A stretch of DNA of 17,164 bases from Ophiocordyceps camponoti-saundersi (nom. inval.) (lineage: Eukaryota > Ascomycota > Sordariomycetes > Hypocreales > Ophiocordycipitaceae): the NCBI GenBank assembly GCA_003339415.1, contig PDHQ01000531.1, positions 1 to 17,164 of the forward strand, read 5' to 3'. Below the pieces are notes generated by a model that saw nothing but the letters and a program-made list of their open reading frames with translations, had not been told where the DNA came from and made no database searches. This document shows, one piece after another, positions 9,810-17,164 of the stretch (positions are counted from its first letter, which is position 1; the number at the start of each line of letters is the position of its first letter). A program made the position numbers and the translations under genes.

Positions 9810-10444
9810 TGTAAAGGATAATATCTACGATAAGTCTAACCTGGCCGGTACGTGCTAATTTAAACCCTAACTAGGCTCCCCGGCGCCTGCCTTTATAGGC
9901 CGCCACTAAGTTTTTCACCTATTTTTAGTAGTAGAAGAAAAAGAAGAAGTTAGCTAGCTAGTCTCACGATCCTCGTAAAAGCAGAAAAAATAGGGGCACG
10001 TAGGCCTAAACTATAGACGGTAACGACGGCCGGAAATAAGGCATATAGGCTAGATAAAATAAAGATAAAGGCAGGGCACTCCGGCCCGGGCACGACGACC
10101 TAAAAAATAGAAAAAAAAAGAGGTATCGGCGACGGCAAAGGCGGTGTTAAGGTCTAGCCCTTATATTATATTCGGGTTATAAACCTAAACGTTAAACTTA
10201 TAGATTAGCCTTATAATTAAACGATAAGGCTACTACTATCTAGCTTAGAGGCCTATAATAGAAGGATTAAATAGAATAGAATAAGAAGAATAGTTAAACG
10301 GGAAGGCAAATAGGCTTTAAAAGAAAGAGCGGTATATATAGCTATTTAGTATACTAAAGTATAGCTTCCTTCGAAGCTCTCTATATATAATTATTATTAT
10401 ATATAGCTTAGTAAATAAGTATTCTTTTAACTAATCCCTTAATA
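9810..10444 (+). mobile_element. possible 5' LTR of a second, plus-strand gypsy element
   Basis: It begins TGTAAAGG directly after aaaaaggggg and ends near aactaatcccttaata, about 190 bp before the Gag frame. The same start (with TG now TA) and nearly the same end (aactaatcc-ttata) bound the verified 210-bp LTRs at 12691 and 14257. The size is plausible for an LTR, but no second copy lies in the window. The purine run before it would normally precede a 3' LTR, so the call is tentative. Confidence 0.35.
9901..10140. other. GC-richer island with CpA retained but TpG absent
   Basis: I count ten CpA sites and no TpG in these 240 bp, whereas both are nearly absent in neighbouring sequence. In RIP terms only one strand's CpA sites were converted here. 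No gene is recognisable. Confidence 0.8.
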
Positions 10445-11743
10445 AAATTACGTATCTTTTTCTTATAAATTTTTACCTTTATTTTTAATATTAATAAGTT
10501 AATTAAATTAGATTAGATTAGAATAGCTAACTTATAAGATTAAATAAAAAAGCTTTAATAATCTTAAGCTAGCCTTAGTAAGTATTAATAATTTTTATAA
10601 TAAAACTTATAAGTTTAGTAATTAGAATAATAAATATAGGTAATATAATATATAATAAAAGATAAGGAGGAATATTATTAGTAAATATTAAAATACGTAA
10701 AATAGTATTTTAAAAAATAAGCTAACGCCTTTTTTATAGATAAGGAAGCGGAGTAAAAAGCTATATTATAAGAGGTATAGTTTATTATCTAATAATAAGC
10801 TATATTTTTCCTTATAATAAAAAAAGCGGAATATATATAATAACTTATAGCTACGCGTGCGAACGCCTTTAAGGAAATATTATAAATAAACCTTATTAAA
10901 CTAACTTTCGCTAAAGCTATACTTAACTAAGCTTAGATTAATATAGCTTTTATAAAGTAAAAAGAACCTTAGCTTAAGTAAGATAGGTTATTAGATTTTT
11001 TCTATTTTTTTATAAGTTAACTAATTTATTAATATAATATTAATAAGCTTTAAGGTAAAGCTAAAAATATAAATTATATTTAAGTATAAATTCTAAACTA
11101 TTTTCCTAAGAATAAAATATAGAAAATATTAGCTTTCTAATAATCTAATAGCCTTAGTAGAAAAAGGCGCTTAAAGGACTTTTTTAACTATTTTTATTAA
11201 ACTTTTAATAATATTTAGGAATAAAAAAAAGCTTAAGATAAGCTTTAGACCTTAGTTTACCGTAATAAGTAGATATTTAGTAACTTTATTCCTAAATTTA
11301 AGGAGGTCCTAGTAACTATTATTAAATTTACGAGATAAGATAACTTTATAAAACTAACCTAGCTATATAAGTCCTTTTCCTTAATATTTTAAGACCTTTT
11401 AATTATTATTAATATATCTTATAAATACTCCCTATTTATCGATTACTTATAAGGTTTTACTTAGTCTTTTAAATAGACTTTACGCTTCCTTAGGGCAGCT
11501 AAGAAATACTAACTTAACTTAAATAAATATATAAAAAGCGCTAAGGGTATTTTCGTAAACTTAGGTATAGGAAAAGATATAGATAAAGATATCCTAATAA
11601 ATATAATAGGAGATAAAAAGAAAAAGAAAATAAAAGGGAAAGATAGCGGCTATAGTAAAACTCCTACTTAAATATTACGAAATACCTCTTAAGCTAAGTA
11701 AGTAGAAAAATTAATACTAAAATAATATAAAATATTAGGTCTT

Positions 11744-11785
11744 TATATTAAATATAGAATAAATATATACTTTATATATAATTAT
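11744..11785 (+). other. CCHC zinc knuckle of Gag, ligands mutated to Tyr
   Basis: Tyr codons at 11744, 11753, 11768 and 11783 have the exact C-x2-C-x4-H-x4-C spacing. Both Cys to Tyr (TGY to TAY) and His to Tyr (CAY to TAY) are standard RIP outcomes. Confidence 0.7.
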
Positions 11786-11895
11786 AATTTCTAACCCTTA
11801 TAAAAGCTATAATAGAAAGCTTTAGGAGAAACTTATATTAATTATATAAAAATTTTACCTTAAGTTAAGGAAGATAACTTTAATAATAACTAGGG

Positions 11896-11902
11896 AAAAA
11901 AA
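11896..11902 (+). promoter_or_regulatory. candidate -1 ribosomal frameshift site (A AAA AAA)
   Basis: The Gag frame reads GGA AAA AAA TAG, and the seven As form an X XXY YYZ slippery heptamer immediately before the stop. The protease frame is exactly -1 relative to Gag and opens here (ATA GCT CTA GAA). A single-base slip in the A run after insertion would look the same, and the TAG itself could be RIP-made. Confidence 0.45.
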
Positions 11903-12250
11903 TAGCTCTAGAATATCGTAATATTTTAAAAGATAAGGTAATATAAATAGAGGAAAAGAAAAGTATTCTTTATTCTAAACTATAAGCCTTATTTACTAAA
12001 ATCCCCGTAATCTTAAATAACTTAGGACTAGTAGATATATTAGTTAATAAAAGCTATAAAAGCTATTTTATAATATACTTATAGTTAATATAAAACTTAT
12101 AAATACTAACGGAAAGAATCTTAGCTTAATAAGTAAAAGGGGTAGTAATAAGTAAATTAAAAGTATTAAGTATCGCCTAGCTCTCGCTTAAGATAAACGG
12201 CTCTAGTTAATTAATTATAGTATATATAATATTAGATAGGGTTAGAAAAA
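11902..12250 (+). pseudogene. N-terminal protease part of the second gypsy Pol, truncated
   Basis: The frame, -1 to Gag, reads ALEYRNILKDKV, then PVILNNLGLVDILV followed by N-K-S-Y at 12046-12057 in place of a D-x-G-C active site, then about 40 residues on TERILA--VKGVVISKLKVL and INGSS. This fits the retropepsin domain of fungal gypsy Pol. Asp to Asn (gtt GAT to gtt AAT) and Cys to Tyr are RIP-type changes. The frame stops making sense at about 12250, where repeated palindromic motifs begin. Reverse transcriptase, RNase H and integrase of this element are not in the window, so it is truncated or interrupted. It is a separate family from the minus-strand element, which has fused Gag-Pol. Confidence 0.65.
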
Positions 12251-12251
12251 G

Positions 12252-12380
12252 ATTACTTATAAGTAATTATATAAGTGATTTTTCGTGATTTTTTTTTCCG
12301 TAATTTAAATTACTTATAAGTGATTTTTTTTATCTATAATTTAAATTACGTAAAAAAAATTATATTATAAGTAATTTTTT
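12252..12380. repeat. repeated palindromic ACTTATAAGT motifs at the break of the second gypsy
   Basis: A perfect 16-bp palindrome attacttataagtaat lies at 12252-12267. Variants follow at 12271-12283 (ataagtgattttt), 12310-12328 (attacttataagtgatttt) and 12364-12380 (attataagtaatttttt). Such subterminal motif clusters are typical of ends of DNA transposons or MITEs. The far end of such an element was not found. Confidence 0.65.
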
Positions 12381-12685
12381 TAAAAAAATTATTTATAATT
12401 TTTTATAAATTTTTTTAAAAATAGATTTATATAATTTTTCTAATTAAGAATAATAAATAACGCTTATAAAAGCTAAGAAAATAAAAGATTACGAATTTTA
12501 AAGAAAAAATTAATATTATAAAGTAAGAAAAAGTATAGTAAAAAAACTATAAAATAAATAAATAAATAAATAAAAAACTTTTATAAGTTAATTAGTAAGC
12601 TATAAGTATTATATAGTTTTTCTTAGTTTTTTAATATTTTTTTCTTAATTTTAAAAAAATTATATAAAAAAATATAAAAATATTA
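12381..12685. other. AT-rich stretch without gene, with an AAAT microsatellite
   Basis: No coding sequence recognised. An aaat tetranucleotide run of about six units lies at 12552-12577. Confidence 0.7.
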
Positions 12686-12690
12686 GTAAA

Positions 12691-12900
12691 TATAAAGGTC
12701 TTACTAAAGTAATTATAGAAATAAGCTAAAGTAAAGTTATAATTAAAGCTATCGAAAAAAGAAAAGAGAAGGGAGAGAAGCCCCCTTCCTAAGCTAGCTA
12801 TATACCCCGCGCGATAACTAAGCGCTATCGGGAAGACCTAAATATATCCGCTATAATCCCCCCTATCTAGCTATAATTAGTTATAAACTAATCCTTTATA
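12691..12900. repeat. left LTR of the small LTR element
   Basis: 210 bp with perfect 8-bp inverted ends (tataaagg and cctttata). In minus orientation it would be the 3' LTR. Confidence 0.85.
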
Positions 12901-12903
12901 TAG

Positions 12904-12913
12904 CCCCCTCCTT
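12904..12913 (-). promoter_or_regulatory. candidate polypurine tract of the small LTR element
   Basis: The plus strand reads ccccctcctt; the minus strand reads aaggaggggg, three bases before the LTR edge. It is part of a hairpin with arms cctcctta (12907-12914) and taaggagg (12922-12929). This would prime second-strand synthesis in a minus-orientated element. Confidence 0.5.
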
Positions 12914-13590
12914 AAGCTAGCTAAGGAGGTAGAAGCGTAGGATAGAAAAGTTACGTACTACTACGCTAGCGAGATATTTTATATAATCCCTAGCTAATAG
13001 CCTAATAGCCTCCGTAAAGATAAGGATAAGAAGGCGGAAGGGCTCCCTTATAGCCCGGGGAATTAAACTCCGATTTTTATAAGGAAGATTTTAATAAACT
13101 TAGAATTATAATACCGCTTAAAATAGGAATTAATAAACTTATATATTAGTAGTAAAAACTTACCTATATAGCTAGTATATAAGATTAGGTAATATTATAC
13201 TAATTACGGGAAGCTTAGAAAATACCCTAATTATAATAAATAATAAAGCTAGCTATATACTTATTATTATATACCGCTAGCGCTAATTTATAAGCCGGGG
13301 CGTAATATAATTATAATATATACTTACTAATAAATCTATATACCTAAGCTACGCGCGGACTATCCTTATATAAGGTAATATAATAAAGCTAGAAATAGCC
13401 TAAGCTATAATATTTAGCGTATACTTATCCCTCTTTATTTATTATCCCCTTAATTAAAATACTCTAAATTTACTTTTAATTACCTCGCTTTACTTATAAA
13501 AAGCCCTAATTTTAATATCCCTATTTACTTATAAAGCTTTAAATAGTTATATTTAAAATAACCGATTTAGTTATACTAATAGTAATATTA

Positions 13591-14061
13591 GCGCTTAGTA
13601 ATATTAAAATAAAATTATATAAACGCGATATCTATTAGGTTAGTAAAAAGGGGGGGTAGTAAATTAACTAGCGCGTTAAGAATATTCTTAGAACTAAATA
13701 CTTTATTAAAGCCTTAGAGAAGGCTAGCGAAGGCTATATATATTATAAGCTAGTTCTTATAATCTAAGCGCTCTTATAGCTCCTTATATAGCTTAGATAA
13801 GAGTAGAATAATCTTAGTATAATTAAATTAGTTTAATAGTTTAGCTTCGAAAAAAGTATATTTTTACCTTATAATATATTTTTTAAAAGGCTTTAATAGC
13901 CCCTAATATATCTTAACTAAGGAAAAACCTACTTAGCGCTTTTTATAATTTTCCCTAAGAAGCTTAGAGATATACGCTAAAAAGGCTTTAAGTTAGAAAG
14001 AAAAATTTATAGCTATAATAACGTATAGAAGGAATATCTACTAAAAGGTGCTAAGATAAGA
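13591..14061 (-). pseudogene. unidentified degraded reading frame inside the small LTR element
   Basis: I do not recognise this protein. Reading the minus strand through RIP stops (as Gln or Trp) gives a plausible, indel-free, amphipathic sequence of about 155 residues with segments such as LKAFLAYISKLLREN, TFFEAKLLN, KIILLLSKLYKEL and FASLLQGFNKVFSSKNILNA. There is no zinc knuckle, protease or RT motif. It lies on the same strand as the orientation suggested by the polypurine tract, as a Gag-like or captured gene would. A plus-strand reading of part of the same region also looks open, so even the strand is uncertain. Confidence 0.25.
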
Positions 14062-14256
14062 AAAAATATAGTAAAATTAAAACTTAGGCTTTTTAATTAT
14101 AGCTTCGTTAATTATAGATTTAGTATATATAGCGGCTAGCTAAGAGTCTAAGCTAAAATAAGCTAAAAGCGGCTTTAATATAAGTAAAATTTAATAGCGT
14201 TTTATATTAAGATCTTACTTTTATATTTAGTTAGCGGTAAGAGGAGCTTTAATTAA

Positions 14257-14466
14257 TATAAAAATCTTACTAAAATAATTATAAAAGTAAGCTAAAGTAA
14301 AGTTATAATTAAAGCTATCGAAGAGAGAAAGGAGAAGGGAGAGAAGCCCCCTTCCTAAGCTAGCTATATACCCCGCGTAATAACTAAGCGCTATTAGGAA
14401 AACCTAAACATATCCGCTATAATCCCCCCTATCTAGCTATAATTAGTTATAAACTAATCCCTTATA
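14257..14466. repeat. right LTR of the small LTR element
   Basis: 210 bp, gap-free match to 12691-12900 at an offset of 1566 bp. In minus orientation it would be the 5' LTR. Confidence 0.85.
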
Positions 14467-14471
14467 GTAAA

Positions 14472-15188
14472 TTTCCCTTATATAAGTTAATAGTATTATA
14501 TAAAGCTTAAAAAAAGCTATAATAAGTTATATTTTATATATAATAAAATAGGCTTTATTTAATTTATATTTATTATTTTATTATATTTTTAAATATTTAT
14601 ATAATATTTTTAAAAAATACTTAAAACTCTTACTTTATACTAAACTTTTAGAATACTAATATTTAAATTAACTTATAAATATAAAAGATAAAAATATAAA
14701 ATAAATTATATAAAAGATTTTATTATAAAGAGAATATTATATAAAAATCTTAATATTATAGTTATTTTAATAAGCTAGAAATAAAATAAAATATCTTTTT
14801 TTTATTTTTTAAGAAACTAAGTTTCTTTTCTCCTTATAAAATCTTAGTAAAGCTTTATATAAAAAGTAATAATTTTATTATCTCGCTAATTAATAAGCTT
14901 ATAAATAGGAAAAAATAAGAAAAAATACTATATTATCTCTCTACTATAAAAACTTAAAAAAAATATTTTAATTATTTTTTATAATATTATTTTTAATTAT
15001 TTAAAAAAGTATACTTTTATAAAAATATTATAATTAATTATAATTCTTTTATTATTATAAGAATCTTAAGTTTTAAAAATACTTATAACTTATTTAAATA
15101 ATTCTATCTTTTTAATATTTTTTAAAATTATTTTATTTATTTTTTTAAAAAAAATAAAAATATTATATTTTAAATATTATAAGTATTT
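14472..15188. other. AT-rich stretch without recognisable gene
   Basis: No motif-bearing frame found. It contains one hairpin with 7-bp arms aagaaac (14811-14817) and gtttctt (14821-14827). It may include extensively mutated repeat sequence, but nothing can be named. Confidence 0.6.
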
Positions 15189-15552
15189 ACTTAAGAAAAT
15201 AAGCCTTTTTAATTATTTTAAGTATTTTATAATTATCTATATTTTATAAAAATTTATATATAAAATCTTTAAAAAGTTATAAGTTAGGAAAAAGTAAGCC
15301 TTTCTATTTTAAGTAAATAGGGCGTTTTTTCTACTTATTTCTAAGAAGGAAGAGTATAAAACCCCGCACTAGCTTTTAGAAATACTAGGAAATATACTTT
15401 TGCTAACGTTACTACCTTCTACCGCTATAAAAAAATAACTAAGGTACTTATAAAAGTCCCGAAAATACTAAGTAATACTAGAATTTTCCGCGCTTCCTAG
15501 CTACCTACCCTATATACTAAATTTCTTACGTTCTAGTAATAGAAAATATAGT
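15189..15552 (+). repeat. first copy of a TATA-containing direct repeat
   Basis: It begins acttaagaaaataagcc and includes ctttctattttaagtaaatag, ggcgttttttct, gagtataaaacccc, aggaaatatacttt, taacgttactacctt and ttttccgcgcttcctagcta. By eye it matches the copy at 15880-16251 at roughly four in five positions, with small indels and some transversions, so the duplication is older than the RIP-only divergence of the 210-bp LTRs. Confidence 0.8.
15354..15360 (+). promoter_or_regulatory. TATA box in repeat copy 1
   Basis: gtataaa inside the conserved block gagtataaaaccc, preceded by a purine-rich ggaaga. It is conserved in both repeat copies. Confidence 0.4.
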
Positions 15553-15879
15553 CTTTTTCTTCTTTACTTATATATAATAAAATATTAGTAATAAATTAAG
15601 AAAAAAAATATTTTAAAATTTTATAATAGTTATTCGCTAATTTTACTCTTAGAAATATTTTTAATTTATTTTTATATAGCTTTTTAAAGCTATAATAATT
15701 AATATATATATTTATTTTTTTCTTTTATATTAAAAAAATTATATTATTATAAGGTTTTCCTAATTAAGAACTATTTTAAGCTTTATAAGCTATCTTTTTA
15801 TTTTTATCTATTTTTACTTAAATTATTTTCTCTCTATTTAAATTTATATAAAATCTTTTCCTTAATAAATTTATTATAT
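15553..15879. other. AT-rich spacer between the two repeat copies, no gene seen
   Basis: No coding sequence recognised. Faint resemblance to sequence before copy 1 (about 15040-15188) suggests the duplicated unit may be longer than the part that aligns well, but this is unsure by eye. Confidence 0.5.
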
Positions 15880-16251
15880 ACTTAGGAAAATAAGTCTTTT
15901 TAATTAATTTAAGTACCTTTTAATTATCTATTTCTTATAAAAAATTATATATAGATTCTTTAAAAGGTTATAAGTTATAAAAAAGTGGGCCTTTCTATTT
16001 TAGGTAAGTAGGGCGTTTTTTCTCCCTCTTTCTAGGAGGGAAGAGTATAAAACCCTATATTAGCTTATAATATTTTAGAAATGCTAGGAAATATACTTTT
16101 ACTAACGTTACTACCTTTTACCGCTATAAAAAAATAACTAGGGTATTTATAGAAAGTCCCGAAAATACTAAGAAATACTAGAATTTTCCGCGCTTCCTAG
16201 CTACTTACTTTATATACCGAATTTCCTACGCTTTAGTAGCATAAAGTATAG
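15880..16251 (+). repeat. second copy of a TATA-containing direct repeat
   Basis: It matches 15189-15552 along its length, with the same gagtataaaaccc block, the aacgttactacctt block and the ttttccgcgcttcctagcta block. It ends about 80 bp before the possible start of the gene at 16330, so it is in promoter position for that gene. Confidence 0.8.
16046..16052 (+). promoter_or_regulatory. TATA box in repeat copy 2
   Basis: tataaaa within gagtataaaaccc, 284 bp before the candidate start at 16330. A pyrimidine-rich tract (ctttctctttcttttc, about 16268-16285), common near fungal transcription starts, lies between them. Confidence 0.4.
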
Positions 16252-16329
16252 GAATTCCCCCTTTAACTTTCTCTTTCTTTTCTTTTTCCTTTCTTTAACG
16301 ATTTCTACTTCGTTTCTTATCTAAATTCG

Positions 16330-16614
16330 ATAAAAAAAGCACTATTCGTAACCTCTTCTTCTTCTCTTTTTAATTCTACTAATTACGTAACTCTCTTTAT
16401 TATATCTACCTTATACGCGCTTACTAAAGCCTCTACTTCCCCTACTTCTAAGTTTTTAGAAGGTCTTAAAGTTATAAAGGCTAGGCCCTTTAGGGCCGGG
16501 CCTAGTGCCTCTTTATTTTTTAAACGTTCTTCGTAGCCTACTTTAAGCGTTAATTCTTAAGCTTCGTTTATTATAGAAAAAGAAGAAAAAGGTGAAAAAA
16601 GTAGTAAAAAATAG
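16330..16614 (+). pseudogene. unidentified reading frame downstream of the tandem promoters
   Basis: I do not recognise the product. The frame starts at an ATA that may have been ATG (KKALFVTSSSSLFNS follows) and runs about 95 codons with only two RIP-type stops (16534, 16558). It is Ser/Thr-rich first, then KFLEGLKVIKARPFRAGPSA, then a Lys/Glu-rich end. A GC-rich inverted repeat ctaggccc/gggcctag lies inside at 16481-16505. Its place after the pyrimidine tract and TATA box suggests the 5' end of a transposon gene. It could continue through an unrecognised intron into the next frame. Confidence 0.35.
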
Positions 16615-16688
16615 TAAAAATAGTAAAAAAAAATACTAATAAATTTATAGCAAAAAAATAGGAAAAAGGAAAAAACTTAGAAAAAAAT

Positions 16689-17030
16689 ACGCTTCGAACT
16701 AATTTTTCTATATCGAAATATAATAAGGAAAACTTTAAGTTAGAGCCGGATTTAAGCCTTAAGCTTTATATCTTTTAGTATAAGCTTTTTATAAGGAAGC
16801 TTTTACTTATTAATTTATAGTAATAGCGCTAAGTCTTATATACTTATATTACGTAAGTATATTTATTTTTTTTATTTTTTTCTCTTTATTAACTATTTAT
16901 TATAGCTATAATAAGGCCTTCGAATATATAATCGATTAGAAGATTTATATAAACTTAGGAAAGTATTACGAACGCTGCTACGAAGGTATAGCTTTTAGTA
17001 AAGAAAGTAAAAAATAAGGAAGAAAAAGAA
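16689..17030 (+). pseudogene. unidentified spliced reading frame cut by the window end
   Basis: Two exons are inferred, 16689-16852 and 16906-17030, joined by a clear intron. The downstream exon reads YNKAFEYIID, then IYINLGKYYERCYEGIAF and SKESKK, which looks like real coding sequence with an occasional RIP stop. It ends at a GTAAGT donor at 17031. The upstream exon is less convincing, with several stops. I cannot assign a family; a transposase is likely from context only. Confidence 0.35.
16853..16905 (+). other. intron in the unidentified gene (53 nt)
   Basis: GTAAGT donor, ttaacta-type branch site near 16888 and TATAG acceptor, the same size class as the introns in the hAT pseudogene. 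Confidence 0.6.
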
Positions 17031-17038
17031 GTAAGTTT

Positions 17039-17164
<126 letters not shown>

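Larger units (their letters stand above)
10634..11905 (+). pseudogene. Gag of a second Ty3/gypsy element, RIP-inactivated
   Basis: A plus-strand frame runs without indels to a TAG at 11903-11905. The N-terminal part is helical and Gln-rich once RIP stops are read as Gln. The middle contains FIPKFKEVLV, LYKSFSLIF-DLLI and SLFIDYL. A basic Lys-rich stretch (about 11608-11640) precedes a zinc knuckle at 11744-11785, where the CCHC ligands C-x2-C-x4-H-x4-C all read as Tyr (LGLYIKYRINIYFIYNY). It would be the structural capsid and nucleic-acid-binding protein of a retrotransposon particle. It lies just after the possible LTR and is followed by protease in the -1 frame. The start is approximate, chosen at an ATA that may have been ATG. 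Confidence 0.7.
12686..14471. mobile_element. complete small LTR element with 5-bp target duplication
   Basis: Two 210-bp direct repeats (12691-12900 and 14257-14466) align without gaps and differ at 15 positions, all C/T or G/A. Each starts tataa(a/g) and ends (c/t)ttata; the left one has perfect 8-bp inverted ends tataagg-type (tataaagg/cctttata), so the originals were probably TGTAAAGG...CCTTTACA. Both sides are flanked by gtaaa (12686-12690 and 14467-14471), a 5-bp target duplication. The element is 1776 bp, too short for gypsy or copia Pol, so it is probably non-autonomous. The polypyrimidine tract just inside the left LTR (12904-12913) would be a polypurine tract on the minus strand, favouring minus orientation. 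The primer binding site is not clear. Confidence 0.85.

Noticed and set aside
3121..12250. Many open frames on the opposite strands and in other frames.
   Set aside because: They lack conserved motifs and overlap the well-supported gypsy and hAT frames. Loss of TGA stops under RIP lengthens chance frames.
13190..13250. A plus-strand Y-x2-Y-G-K-L pattern that could be a mutated zinc knuckle in the small LTR element.
   Set aside because: The positions after the first two putative Cys do not fit C-x2-C-x4-H-x4-C, and the surrounding frame has no Gag-like character.

Overview
The window is a strongly AT-rich block of transposon relics, most likely from a filamentous ascomycete (Pezizomycotina). 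CpA and TpG dinucleotides are almost absent while CpG survives. This is the footprint of repeat-induced point mutation (RIP, mainly CpA to TpA on either strand) rather than CpG deamination. Spliceosomal introns of fungal type (GTAAGT ... TACTAAT ... TAG, about 47-81 nt) support the assignment. I see no intact host gene, no RNA gene and no CRISPR array. ORF length is uninformative here because RIP turns CAA, CAG and TGG into stops. Genes were recognised by translating through those stops and checking conserved motifs.

Layout: (1) 168-2284, plus strand: a hAT-family transposase pseudogene with eight recognisable introns and a continuous frame. (2) 2661-2840: a dense cluster of palindromes, followed by the 3' flank of the next element. 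(3) 3121 to about 9000, minus strand: a Ty3/gypsy Gag-Pol in one uninterrupted frame (Gag, C2H2 finger, protease, RT, RNase H, integrase, chromodomain-like end), with point mutations but no indel seen. (4) 9001-9809: its 5' region, without a recognisable gene. (5) 9810-12250, plus strand: a second Ty3/gypsy element truncated after protease (possible LTR, Gag with zinc knuckle, candidate -1 frameshift site, protease start), with a less mutated, strand-asymmetric island at 9901-10140. (6) 12252-12380: repeated palindromic motifs where that element breaks off. (7) 12691-14466: a complete small LTR element with 210-bp LTRs and a 5-bp target duplication (gtaaa), and an unidentified interior. (8) 15189-16251: two copies of a roughly 365-bp TATA-containing segment. 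(9) 16330-17030: an unidentified, intron-containing gene start, running into an (ATTT)31 tract that reaches the window end.

The elements look like successive insertions, inactivated by point mutation rather than by rearrangement. Most visible catalytic losses follow one rule: Asp codons after a T became Asn (TGAY to TAAY), and Cys and His zinc ligands became Tyr. The points most worth checking are the -1 frameshift candidate, the small LTR element with its unknown interior, the strand-asymmetric RIP island and the palindrome cluster.
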